Source: Taibaiella sp.
Lineage (GTDB): Bacteria > Bacteroidota > Bacteroidia > Chitinophagales > Chitinophagaceae
Length of the DNA stretch: 64,000 bases
Reading direction: 5' to 3'
NCBI GenBank assembly: GCA_013815385.1
Contig: JACDGL010000003.1
Span: 124,001 to 188,000 of the forward strand
How positions within the stretch are numbered: position 1 is the first letter of the stretch; every line of letters starts with the position of its first letter. Below the pieces are notes generated by a model. That model saw only the letters and a program-made list of their open reading frames with translations. It was not told the DNA's origin and ran no database searches. Of this stretch, positions 1-7,518 are shown piece after piece. A program made the translations under genes and the position numbers.

Positions 1-63
1 ATATCCTTCTCTTTGTAACAGAAAATCCAGCAATACATTCGCATCCAGGAATAGCTTAACCAT
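1..63 (-). CDS. PIN-domain toxin, N-terminal fragment (runs off the left edge)
   Basis: The first 21 codons are visible, starting at ATG 61-63. They read M-V-K-L-F-L-D-A-N-V-L-L-D-F-L, the typical first strand of a PIN-domain ribonuclease. The Asp at position 7 would be the first metal-binding acidic residue. The start codon overlaps the end of the DUF6364 antitoxin gene by 8 bases (antitoxin stop at 56-58), the usual translational coupling of a type II toxin-antitoxin operon. Family knowledge: VapC-like PIN toxins cleave RNA and are neutralised by the antitoxin encoded just upstream. The rest of the gene, including the other acidic residues, lies outside the window, so activity cannot be judged. 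Confidence 0.72.
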   Translation of the reverse strand, partial: MVKLFLDANVLLDFLLQREGY

Positions 64-280
64 GCTGCTGATAATAAAGATCCTTTAAGTCTGCTTTGGC
101 TGGTATTTCAGGTTTTTTGAGACCTTCTACTACATCAATAATATTTTCCTTGCCGGGGTTGCCTAACTTTCTGAAATATGTCTCTACCAGTTCAGAAACG
201 CTGAGATTATGGGTGGCCGCATATTGCTTCACATAAGGCAATAACTTATCGTCTATAGTAATATTGAGCCGTGTTTTCAC
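56..280 (-). CDS. DUF6364-family antitoxin (ribbon-helix-helix type)
   Basis: This 74-residue protein begins with a basic beta strand (MKTRLNITIDDKLL) followed by two helices (YVKQYAATHNLSVSELVETYFRKL). That is the layout of a MetJ/Arc ribbon-helix-helix DNA-binding dimer, and the sequence resembles DUF6364 antitoxins. The C-terminal 30 residues are polar and probably wrap the toxin. The start codon is GTG at 278-280. A TAnnTTTG -7 box ends only 4 bases upstream, so the mRNA may be leaderless. The stop overlaps the start of a PIN toxin, supporting a VapBC-like pair. The inverted repeat at 290-317 around the promoter is the probable binding site for autoregulation. Function is inferred from family and context. 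Confidence 0.8.
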   Translation of the reverse strand: MKTRLNITIDDKLLPYVKQYAATHNLSVSELVETYFRKLGNPGKENIIDVVEGLKKPEIPAKADLKDLYYQQHG

Positions 281-284
281 GATA

Positions 285-292
285 CAAATATA
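285..292 (-). promoter_or_regulatory. -7 promoter box of the DUF6364/PIN toxin-antitoxin operon
   Basis: On the minus strand the octamer reads TATATTTG, a perfect match to the Bacteroidota -7 consensus TAnnTTTG. It ends 4 bases before the GTG start, so transcription should begin at or next to the start codon. No clear TTG -33 element was seen. Confidence 0.6.
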
Positions 293-317
293 CGCATAAA
301 TAGATTATTATGCGTAT
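290..317. promoter_or_regulatory. Inverted repeat, probable toxin-antitoxin operator
   Basis: Two perfect 10-bp arms (ATACGCATAA at 290-299 and TTATGCGTAT at 308-317) flank an 8-base spacer. The repeat overlaps the -7 box of the antitoxin promoter and reaches the stop codon of the response regulator gene. Ribbon-helix-helix antitoxins usually repress their own operon through such palindromes. The arms are AT-rich with no T-tract after them, so an operator is more likely than a terminator. Confidence 0.55.
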
Positions 318-1027
318 TATTTCGTGAACTTATACCCAATGCCCCTTACTGAATGAAAGTGTTTGGGGTTGCGGCTGTCTTCTTCGAAATATTTACGGAA
401 GTTGAGGATGAAGTTATCTATAGTACGTGTGGTAGGATACACGTTGTATCCCCACACTATCTGCAATATCTGCTCGCGCGATACCACATTGCCTTCATGT
501 TCTATCAATAGCTTCAGTAGCGCGGCTTCCTTCTTGCTCAGTTCCTGTTTTGCGCCATTCTTGTCTATGCATTCGTGGGCAGCAAAATCTACCTTGCAGC
601 CATCAAATTCATATACATCAGCTACTGACTGCGGTTCCTTAATTTTTTTGTTCTTGATAACCAGCTTATCTACGCGCAGCAGCAATTCTTCGAGGTTAAA
701 GGGTTTGGTGAGATAATCATCCCCACCCTTTTTAAGACCCTCTACCCTGTCTGCACCGCTATTGCGAGCCGAAAGGAAGAGAATAGGCACATCATTGTGC
801 TGCATCCTTATGGTCTCGCACACAGTAATGCCATCCATATCGGGCAGCATGATATCCAGTATTATAAGATCGAAGTATTCATTTTTAACCATTTTGAGCA
901 CGGCAGGGCCGTTGTCAGCGGTTGTTACTTCATAGCCTTCCAGCTCCAGATTAAGTTTTAAAGCTTCCCGAAGACTTTCCTCGTCTTCGACTACCAGTAA
1001 GGAGGCTTTTTTATCTTTAGTTGCCAT
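317..1027 (-). CDS. OmpR/PhoB-family response regulator
   Basis: The N-terminal receiver domain (about residues 7-122) has the acidic pair in VVEDE, the phospho-acceptor Asp in LIILDIMLPDMDG (residue 58) and the conserved Lys in LTKPFN. The C-terminal winged helix (about 140-235) ends in the usual YPTTRTIDNFILNFRKY recognition helix and VRGIGYKF hairpin. The protein would be a phosphorylation-controlled transcription factor. In-frame ATG 1034-1036 and TTG 1037-1039 lie just upstream. The ATG at 1027 was chosen because the family usually starts a few residues before the first beta strand. No histidine kinase gene is adjacent in the window, so the partner kinase is unknown. The gene ends against the promoter region of the toxin-antitoxin operon. 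Confidence 0.93.
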   Translation of the reverse strand: MATKDKKASLLVVEDEESLREALKLNLELEGYEVTTADNGPAVLKMVKNEYFDLIILDIMLPDMDGITVCETIRMQHNDVPILFLSARNSGADRVEGLKKGGDDYLTKPFNLEELLLRVDKLVIKNKKIKEPQSVADVYEFDGCKVDFAAHECIDKNGAKQELSKKEAALLKLLIEHEGNVVSREQILQIVWGYNVYPTTRTIDNFILNFRKYFEEDSRNPKHFHSVRGIGYKFTK

Positions 1028-1174
1028 ATGTTTCATCAATAAAACCTTAAGAATATAAAATCCATGCCAATATTATTAATATGATGTTGCGCCGTACTAT
1101 GTATGAGCTGCAATATTAATACTCTGCCTGGTAAATTGATGTGTACGCGTTAGCGAAACAATTAAAAAAATACC

Positions 1175-1182
1175 TACCTTTG
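1175..1182 (+). promoter_or_regulatory. -7 promoter box for tRNA-Leu
   Basis: TACCTTTG matches TAnnTTTG and ends 11 bases before the tRNA 5' end, a fitting distance for a tRNA promoter. No clear -33 TTG is present at the expected spacing. Confidence 0.55.
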
Positions 1183-1193
1183 CCCTCCCAAAA

Positions 1194-1275
1194 GCGGGTG
1201 TGGTGAAATTGGCAGACACGTCAGACTTAGGATCTGATGCCGTGAGGCTTGGGGGTTCGAGTCCCTCCACCCGCA
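1194..1275 (+). tRNA. tRNA-Leu (anticodon UAG)
   Basis: A class II tRNA of 82 bases. The acceptor stem GCGGGTG pairs fully with CACCCGC at 1268-1274, with discriminator A at 1275. The anticodon stem TCAGA/TCTGA encloses a loop with TAG at 1228-1230. A long variable arm follows, and the T-arm has GGGGGTTCGAGTCCCTC. The 3' CCA is not encoded, as is common in this phylum. The anticodon reads CUA and related leucine codons. A hairpin terminator follows at 1298, then the trigger factor gene. Confidence 0.97.
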
Positions 1276-1297
1276 CTTAAAGTAAAGATAACACAAT

Positions 1298-1327
1298 AAA
1301 CAGCCGGTCTTTATCGGCTGTTTTCTT
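1298..1327 (+). terminator. Hairpin between tRNA-Leu and trigger factor
   Basis: AAACAGCCG (1298-1306) pairs with CGGCTGTTT (1315-1323) across an 8-base loop and is followed by TCTTAA. It is a plausible intrinsic terminator for the tRNA, although it ends only about 20 bases before the trigger factor start and could also act as a leader hairpin. Confidence 0.6.
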
Positions 1328-1344
1328 AAACAAAACTTAATAAT

Positions 1345-2724
1345 ATGGCAACTGTAACGCGCGAAAATATAGGCACACTGCACGAAAAGCTGACTATAAA
1401 GTTATCGAAAGATGATTATATGCCCTCTTTTGAGAAGACAATGAAGCAATACGCTAAAACTGCCAACGTACCGGGTTTCCGCAAGGGAATGGTACCTGCG
1501 GGGATGGTAAAGAAAATGTATGGCCAGTCGGTATTCAGCGATGAGGTACTGCGCGCAGCAGGCAAGCAGCTGGAAGAATACCTGGAAAATGAAAAGGTAG
1601 CCATCTTTGCCCAGCCCATGGTATTGCCTAATGAACAGCCTGTACGCCTGGATATGAATAACCCTGCTGAGGTAGATTTCCAGTTTGAAATAGGTTTGAA
1701 ACCCGATATTAATATAGCCCCTTTGCAAAATGGCACTATGCTTACCCGCTACAAAGTAGATGTATCGGATAAGATGATAGAGGATGAAATAGAACGTATA
1801 CAACGCCGGTATGGCAAAGTAGAAGACCAAGAAACAGTAACAGGAAAGGATGATGTGCTGTATTGCACCTACGAAGCCTGCGATGCAGAAGGAAATATAG
1901 CTGCCGACCCTAAGAAAACAGAAGATACCGTATCATTTGAGAAACTCCCAGCCAAGCTACAGACCCTTGTAATAGGCAAGAAGGCGGATGACACCATTGT
2001 ATTTCGCCCGGCTGACATAGCAGAAGGTGAAGCCCTGCAGGCATTCCTGAAAAACCCGCTAAAGGAGGATGGTACAGCAGCAGACCAGTATTACAAACTG
2101 ACCATTACCAAAACAGGCCTGCTGGTGCCGAAGGAAGTAGATGAAGAACTGTATGCCCAGGTATTCCCCAATGCAGAGGTGAAAAGTGAGGCTGATTTTA
2201 AAGAACAGGTAAGCAAAGAGCTAAGCACGGAATTTGACCGGGTAACCCGCGACAGGCTGCATAGCGAAATATATGAGTTGCTGGTACATAAAACACCCAT
2301 ACAACTGCCGGTAAACTTCCTGAAGCGCTGGATGAGGGAAGGTGGTGAGACACCTAAAAGTGAGCATGAAGTAGAGAACGAATTTGGCAGCTTTGAACAC
2401 CAGCTGCGCTGGACGCTTATCTCTGACAAATTGATAAAAGAGTATAACGTAGAAGTAAGCCGTGAGGAAGTAAATGAAGATATAAAAGCGCGCGTATTAG
2501 GCTACTTCGGTATGCAGCCGGGCGAAGATGCACCATGGATGGAAAGCTACATGGCAAAAGTAGCCAAGGACGAAAAAACAATGGATGAGACTTACCGCCG
2601 CCTGCTATTCAGCAGACTATTCCAGGTGCTTGAAAGTAAATTCGGGCAGGAAGAAAAAACCGTTGCAGAGGAAGAATTCTTCAAACTGCCGGATGCACAT
2701 GCAGCGTACCACCAACATCACTAA
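1345..2724 (+). CDS. tig: Trigger factor (ribosome-associated chaperone)
   Basis: This 459-residue protein meets nascent chains at the ribosome exit tunnel. The N-terminal ribosome-binding domain has the signature VPGFRKGMVP (residues 42-51). The middle region (about 150-245) corresponds to the FKBP-like peptidyl-prolyl isomerase domain, which is diverged. The helical C-terminal chaperone arms run from about 260 to 430. Length fits the Bacteroidota trigger factors. The ATG lies just after a hairpin that follows tRNA-Leu, so the gene may be read partly from the tRNA promoter; no clear TAnnTTTG box was seen directly upstream. A strong terminator follows at 2749. The C-terminus ends in a His-rich tail (HAAYHQHH). 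Confidence 0.93.
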   Translation: MATVTRENIGTLHEKLTIKLSKDDYMPSFEKTMKQYAKTANVPGFRKGMVPAGMVKKMYGQSVFSDEVLRAAGKQLEEYLENEKVAIFAQPMVLPNEQPVRLDMNNPAEVDFQFEIGLKPDINIAPLQNGTMLTRYKVDVSDKMIEDEIERIQRRYGKVEDQETVTGKDDVLYCTYEACDAEGNIAADPKKTEDTVSFEKLPAKLQTLVIGKKADDTIVFRPADIAEGEALQAFLKNPLKEDGTAADQYYKLTITKTGLLVPKEVDEELYAQVFPNAEVKSEADFKEQVSKELSTEFDRVTRDRLHSEIYELLVHKTPIQLPVNFLKRWMREGGETPKSEHEVENEFGSFEHQLRWTLISDKLIKEYNVEVSREEVNEDIKARVLGYFGMQPGEDAPWMESYMAKVAKDEKTMDETYRRLLFSRLFQVLESKFGQEEKTVAEEEFFKLPDAHAAYHQHH

Positions 2725-2748
2725 ATTTTATAAATATTCCTATAAGTT

Positions 2749-2777
2749 AATAACCACCGCCCGGTGGTTATTTTTTT
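2749..2777 (+). terminator. Intrinsic terminator of the trigger factor gene
   Basis: AATAACCACCG (2749-2759) pairs with CGGTGGTTATT (2762-2772) over a 2-base loop and is followed by a run of T. This is a textbook intrinsic terminator 24 bases after the stop codon. Confidence 0.88.
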
Positions 2778-2801
2778 GTTGAAATGGCAGTAAAAAGTAA
2801 A

Positions 2802-2817
2802 GCCCCCGGATGGGGGC
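2802..2817 (-). terminator. GC-rich hairpin, probable minus-strand terminator
   Basis: GCCCCC (2802-2807) and GGGGGC (2812-2817) flank a 4-base loop. Read on the minus strand the hairpin is followed by TTTACTTTTT, fitting termination of transcripts coming from the right. The nearest minus-strand gene ends about 240 bases away at 3061, so it may end a long 3' UTR or a separate small RNA. Confidence 0.6.
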
Positions 2818-3060
2818 CGTTAAAATAATTCGCCGCAACCAATTATTTTAAAATAAGCTAATCACTTAGCAGGATAGGGCATATAGGGGCTTTCAAACAC
2901 AGATAGAATGCTACTAATGCCCAGACTTACTAACGCTTGCGGCACTTACAAAAAAGTATTTTCACATCCTTACATTATAAGACGCTACCAGATCAGATTT
3001 GGTTGGGGCGATGCCGATTTTTTTTTCTGTCGATTACTTTGGTAGTATAAAAGCCCCCCC
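2818..3060. other. Structured intergenic stretch, no gene recognised
   Basis: No convincing open reading frame is present. A perfect 10-bp hairpin (TAAAATAATT at 2821-2830, AATTATTTTA at 2841-2850) with loop CGCCGCAACC sits next to the GC-rich hairpin at 2802. Together with the probable minus-strand terminator this could be the 3' end of a small RNA or a long 3' UTR of the lipoprotein gene at 3061. A T-run lies at about 3018-3026. No known RNA family was recognised. Confidence 0.3.
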
Positions 3061-3948
3061 TTACTGGTAAGTCAGACCGAAGGTTTTCCATGTCTTAGTG
3101 CTTTCGTACAGATGCTCCCGGGGGTTATTTCCCGGTGCGCTACGCATAGGCCCACCGCCTCCGCGCGCGCCCCCACCTGCCATAGCATTGCTGTGCATGC
3201 CACCCCCCATACCTCCGTTACCCATACCGGCACCACTGGTATTATCACTAGTAGAAGGATGTTTGAATCCCTTAATGGCAAAACATACGCTAATAGCTTT
3301 GCCTACATCTGAGGGATCTAACTGCGCTCTTTTATAAAAACCTTTAAAGGGTATGGCTATCTCCCATATCAGCTCATTATACTCATCGATCGCAGCTTTT
3401 ACCTTTATACCACAGTTATTCTGCTGCTGCACCAGGAAGGTACCATCGCACTTATTGAACCCCCCTAAAGACATTTGTGTGGCATGACCTAGTGCACTAT
3501 TCAACCGGCGCAGTATGCTTTCTTTTGTCTGTACCTGGGGTTTTGATATGGTCATATCATCATCGTGCTTCTTCCCTTTTACAAAAGGCATATCCAGCGG
3601 ATCACTATCGCCCGGGAGCGGATAATGGATATTTACAGTTTGCCCCTTTCCACCACTTGTATCTATTGATACAGTAAAACCGGCCTTCAGCATCTTTAGC
3701 TGGGTCATTTCATCGCCCGTTTCTACGGTCAGGTACAGGTTGTCTTTATCATTGCTGTAGGCATAGCCAATCATTGCTTTGGCATCATAAGACGGATAAG
3801 GCAACGGCCAGTCTTTGCTATCGCCGTCAATTGTTATTGGCACCGGCTGCCATACACCAGAGAGTTTCTCAGAATGCCTGCCTTTGCCCATTGTACAGGA
3901 TACGAGCAGTAATAAAATAACGGCAACACTAAACAGATAGTTTTTCAT
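3061..3948 (-). CDS. Lipoprotein with a CBM9-like beta-sandwich domain
   Basis: A 295-residue protein with a lipoprotein signal peptide. The hydrophobic stretch ends in a lipobox LVSC with Cys18 as the lipidated residue. The following region (about 32-235) has the pattern of CBM9/DOMON-like sugar- or haem-binding beta sandwiches seen in DUF5916-type proteins: PITIDGDSKDWP near the start, then alternating strands such as LYLTVETGDEM and ELIWEIAIPFKGF. The last 60 residues are low-complexity and rich in Gly and Met (GMGNGGMGGGM), then a short aromatic end. It is probably anchored in the outer membrane or facing the periplasm. The ligand is unknown. It stands alone on the minus strand. Confidence 0.6.
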   Translation of the reverse strand: MKNYLFSVAVILLLLVSCTMGKGRHSEKLSGVWQPVPITIDGDSKDWPLPYPSYDAKAMIGYAYSNDKDNLYLTVETGDEMTQLKMLKAGFTVSIDTSGGKGQTVNIHYPLPGDSDPLDMPFVKGKKHDDDMTISKPQVQTKESILRRLNSALGHATQMSLGGFNKCDGTFLVQQQNNCGIKVKAAIDEYNELIWEIAIPFKGFYKRAQLDPSDVGKAISVCFAIKGFKHPSTSDNTSGAGMGNGGMGGGMHSNAMAGGGARGGGGPMRSAPGNNPREHLYESTKTWKTFGLTYQ

Positions 3949-4024
3949 AAAACGCGATACGCAAAGTAATGGAGTATTGACGATATATATATTGTGCGGG
4001 TGAAATGATTGCTTTAAAGATTTC

Positions 4025-5809
4025 TCAATTGAACGACCATACTTTCAGGTCATCAATAATTACCTTTTTATCTGAGTAGCCATTTATAAAAAAGACCTCC
4101 GCTTTATCAAAAGAATGATTGGGGAGCTTTACATCTATATACACTTCTCCGGGTTTATCTTCCTCTACATAGCGCTGCATCCTGATAAGCCCCCCCTTTA
4201 CCGACTTACCCGCTTTGCTGAATTGTACCACAAATTGGGTCATGCGCCATTTTTCCCATTCCTTATTTACACATTTTATAGTTGCCTGTGCCCGCAACCA
4301 TGAAGCAGTATTACTATAGCGCACGGGTAGCAGATAATGAGGGCTTTCCTTATGGTTATCATCCATAAAGAGCGAGCCTTTGCCATCTATAGGCGGCACT
4401 GAAAAACAGGCAGAGTCCTGCTCGAATTCATTGTGATAAACCAGTTGCATATTATGCGGCACCCCTTCGAATAAATCTTTACTGTCCCTGAGCCGCACAT
4501 AATCCGGAGGTACTGACCAGCGCCCTGCAGTTCGCCAGAAGTAAGCATTGGTTACAAAATCAGAAGGTGCAGGAATGTATAGTCCGCCTTTATGCTCCTG
4601 GTAGGTAACCCATATATTGAAGTAGGTGAAAACACCTATGACCGGCACTAATACCCATAACCATACCTTATGCTCAAATGCCCATTGTAATAGTGCCGCT
4701 ATACAGAAAAACAGGATTGGATATCCCTGCACCATGGCCCTGCCACCATACCAGGTAACATCCCACGCGCAAACGAGATAGTAATCAATTAAAAAGAAGA
4801 GCAGTATCGCTACTTTATTCCTACCATACTTCAGGAAGGGAATTACTCCTATAAACGCCAGCAGCAGGATGGGTGTGTATAGTAGCCAGCCACTTTCCCA
4901 GCTAAAAGTGTAGGCCATAACATGTGGCTTCAGGAATGAAAAACCCTGGTCTTCGTAGCTGTAAAATAGCCAATGGCCCGAGCTATATTTCCAGTAAGCA
5001 AGCTGTATGAATATAACGGCCACAGCGCATACTGCTGCTATTAACAACTTACTGAAATGTACTTTCAATAGGGCAAATCTTTGCCTAATAGCAGGTAATG
5101 AGATTGATTCCATTCCCCACAACACAGGGATGATGCACGCTATAATATCTGTAGGGCGGGTAAGCGTGGCTATGCCAACAAGCAAGCCTATAGCAATAGC
5201 ATACCGGACTTTGTACGTGTTATAGAAATTGTATGTAGCCAATAACAGAAAGACATACACCGTAAAAAGGTTGCTATGCGTCATCCCAACATCAATAGCT
5301 GCGAAATCAAGATAATTAGACCCGATGACCAATAGAAAGAGTGTGATGGCTACAACGGTATCATTATAGAAACGCAACAGTAACTTCCTGAAATACCAGA
5401 GACCTAATAATGCGAGCAATACCCCACCTAACTGTATAGCTAACTGATATGGCGGCGAAAAACCATCTTGCGGATAACCAAGCGGTTTGGCAAGGCTGTT
5501 GGCTACAAGGAACGCAGGAAGGCTCATTACCGCCATACCTGAGGAATATTTAAAAACGTAATTGCCATTTGGCAATCGCGGGCCTGGCTGGAAATTATCA
5601 GCGGTGCGGTATTTGCTAACTATGCTGTCTTTAAAATGCTGCCCTTTCAGGTCATGATATATAATTGCTGACGGCAGGTACCAGTAATAGCCGGCTGCAT
5701 CCCAGGATATAGTGGCATTACCACCCGCCGTTTTCCAGCGGGGATAAAAAATGAATGATGTGTACAGTAAACAAATAGCACACAACAGATAAGACAACCG
5801 TGAAAGCAT
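4025..5809 (-). CDS. Multi-pass membrane protein, GT-C-type glycosyltransferase-like
   Basis: About 594 residues. The first two thirds hold roughly ten hydrophobic helices. A luminal first loop contains SWDAAGYYWYLPSA, where the Asp resembles the catalytic acidic residue of GT-C enzymes such as the GT39/PMT group. The last 170 residues form a soluble, beta-rich domain without membrane segments (from about TNAYFWRTAGRW to the C-terminus). ATG at 5807-5809 was chosen; an in-frame GTG at 5843-5845 would add 12 residues. It is divergent from a second GT-C-type gene, 97 bases away from this start, so the two may act in the same surface-glycan or lipid-linked sugar pathway. Donor and acceptor cannot be read from the sequence. 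Confidence 0.6.
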   Translation of the reverse strand: MLSRLSYLLCAICLLYTSFIFYPRWKTAGGNATISWDAAGYYWYLPSAIIYHDLKGQHFKDSIVSKYRTADNFQPGPRLPNGNYVFKYSSGMAVMSLPAFLVANSLAKPLGYPQDGFSPPYQLAIQLGGVLLALLGLWYFRKLLLRFYNDTVVAITLFLLVIGSNYLDFAAIDVGMTHSNLFTVYVFLLLATYNFYNTYKVRYAIAIGLLVGIATLTRPTDIIACIIPVLWGMESISLPAIRQRFALLKVHFSKLLIAAVCAVAVIFIQLAYWKYSSGHWLFYSYEDQGFSFLKPHVMAYTFSWESGWLLYTPILLLAFIGVIPFLKYGRNKVAILLFFLIDYYLVCAWDVTWYGGRAMVQGYPILFFCIAALLQWAFEHKVWLWVLVPVIGVFTYFNIWVTYQEHKGGLYIPAPSDFVTNAYFWRTAGRWSVPPDYVRLRDSKDLFEGVPHNMQLVYHNEFEQDSACFSVPPIDGKGSLFMDDNHKESPHYLLPVRYSNTASWLRAQATIKCVNKEWEKWRMTQFVVQFSKAGKSVKGGLIRMQRYVEEDKPGEVYIDVKLPNHSFDKAEVFFINGYSDKKVIIDDLKVWSFN

Positions 5810-5876
5810 AGAAGCCTGATTAAATATTTTTATCCTCTTAAGCACAACGCCTTAGCAGGAGCCGAAATTATAATAA

Positions 5877-5884
5877 TATATTTG
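5877..5884 (+). promoter_or_regulatory. -7 promoter box of the GT39-like gene
   Basis: TATATTTG matches TAnnTTTG 22 bases upstream of the ATG at 5907, leaving a short leader. No -33 TTG was seen at the usual spacing. Confidence 0.5.
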
Positions 5885-5906
5885 AGCCTTCGCCAAGCAG
5901 TGCTAT

Positions 5907-7466
5907 ATGAATGAAATTTTAACATCATTGTTCCCCTTACAAAATTCATGGCTGCTTATCGTTACATTCCTGCTTGCCACTGTAAGTATAGTGCTGCATT
6001 ACCAGAATAAAGACAAATGGGCAGTAGCATGCCTGTTTTTTACAGCATTGGGACTAAGGCTATTTATGGCACACTTGGACCCCTTCCTGCACGACTGGGA
6101 TGAACGGTATCATGCTCTTGTAGCACGCAATATGATGGATCATCCATTGGTGCCTATGCTGCGTACGCACCCATTGTTGCCCTATGACTTTACCGCTTGG
6201 TGTTGCAATCACGTATGGCTGCACAAGCAACCCCTATTTATGTGGCAGATGGCGTTGAGCATGAAGTTGTTTGGCGTACCGGAATATGCTATACGCTACC
6301 CATCGGTGCTGATGGGTGCGATAGGCGTATTGCTAATATATCGTATAGCGTTGCTGATGACTGCCAATAAACGCATAGCCTTTATTGCAGCGCTGCTAAC
6401 CTGCTTCTCCTATTATCACCTGGAGATGGTGGCAGGATACTTTGGGATGGACCAGAACGATGTGGCATTTGATTTTTACGTACTGGCAAGTATATGGGCG
6501 TATGCTGAATATCGCAAGAAAGCGTCAGCTAAATGGATAGTGCTAATTGGCGTATTTGCAGGCTGTGCTGTATTGAATAAATGGCTAACCGGACTACTTG
6601 TATATGCGGGCTGGGGACTAAACATACTCTTTACTCTAAAGGACAGGCAGAGCAGAAAAGAGATCATCCACCTTATTTTATCGTTAGTAGTATGTGCGAT
6701 TGTATTTGTACCCTGGCAATTGTATATACTCCATACATTCCCTACCGAAGCGCACTATGAGCTGGCCTATAACTCCAAGCATATATGGGAGGCTGTGGAA
6801 GGGCACAAAGGCGACAACTGGTACTACTACGATTTCTTCAACCTATACTTTGGTAATTACATCTGGCTACTACTACCTATAGGCTTGCTGGTATTGCTGT
6901 TTGCAAAATACTATCGCAATAAAACATCGATAGCAGTAGTTACCTGTTTTGTGGCAGTATTTATTTTCTTTTCGTTAATAGCACAGACGAAAATATATTG
7001 TTATATGATGGTGGTAGTGCCATTGGGATATATATTAATGGCAATCGGCGTCTATCACCTGCTGGTACTTACCACCCTACGCAGGTGGCTATACATACCT
7101 GTTATGATGACCGTTGCACTGACTGTATTCCGGCTACCAGATATTACAGAGGAGCACGATGCCAAAATACTTAGCAACAACTGGGCATTAAAAACACAGC
7201 GAACGAAGGTGTACAAGCACCTGAAAGAATCAGTGCCCCCTAACACTAATGTTATCCTGAACGTACCAGAATATGAGGAAGTGGAGCTTATGTTTTTCAA
7301 CAAAGGAATTGAAGCATTTGCATGGTGCCCGAATAAAAAGGATTTTGACCAATATCTCGCGAAGCCCGAAAATCATATCGCCGCATTCCATGGACAGAAC
7401 GGGCATGTAGCAGAACCGTATATATTGCAGGATAAACGAATCTTTATAATACCGATAGACCTGTAA
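5907..7466 (+). CDS. GT39-family (ArnT/PMT-like) membrane glycosyltransferase
   Basis: 519 residues with about 11 predicted membrane helices. The first periplasmic loop has HLDPFLHDWDERYHALVARNMM (residues 52-73), in which the Asp-Glu pair matches the catalytic acidic motif of PMT/ArnT enzymes. These move a sugar from a polyprenyl-phosphate carrier to a lipid or protein acceptor on the outer face of the inner membrane. A second loop motif (YFGMDQNDVAFDFY) also fits the family. The C-terminal part (from about residue 415) is a small soluble domain. The acceptor could be lipid A, a glycan or a protein; the sequence does not decide. A hairpin terminator follows at 7468. Confidence 0.78.
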   Translation: MNEILTSLFPLQNSWLLIVTFLLATVSIVLHYQNKDKWAVACLFFTALGLRLFMAHLDPFLHDWDERYHALVARNMMDHPLVPMLRTHPLLPYDFTAWCCNHVWLHKQPLFMWQMALSMKLFGVPEYAIRYPSVLMGAIGVLLIYRIALLMTANKRIAFIAALLTCFSYYHLEMVAGYFGMDQNDVAFDFYVLASIWAYAEYRKKASAKWIVLIGVFAGCAVLNKWLTGLLVYAGWGLNILFTLKDRQSRKEIIHLILSLVVCAIVFVPWQLYILHTFPTEAHYELAYNSKHIWEAVEGHKGDNWYYYDFFNLYFGNYIWLLLPIGLLVLLFAKYYRNKTSIAVVTCFVAVFIFFSLIAQTKIYCYMMVVVPLGYILMAIGVYHLLVLTTLRRWLYIPVMMTVALTVFRLPDITEEHDAKILSNNWALKTQRTKVYKHLKESVPPNTNVILNVPEYEEVELMFFNKGIEAFAWCPNKKDFDQYLAKPENHIAAFHGQNGHVAEPYILQDKRIFIIPIDL

Positions 7467-7467
7467 C

Positions 7468-7496
7468 ACAATAGGCCGCATAGAGTGGCCTATTGT
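7468..7496. terminator. Hairpin between convergent genes
   Basis: ACAATAGGCC (7468-7477) pairs perfectly with GGCCTATTGT (7487-7496) around a 9-base loop. It lies between the convergent GT39-like and gcvT genes and has only weak T/A tails on both sides, so it probably works as a bidirectional terminator. Confidence 0.6.
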
Positions 7497-7518
7497 AAAT
7501 AAATTGAGAAGTGTACTA

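Noticed and set aside
363-716. A 117-codon plus-strand frame opposite the response regulator
   Set aside because: The opposite strand encodes a clear response regulator with all motifs; this frame has a Ser-rich shadow composition and no recognisable domain.
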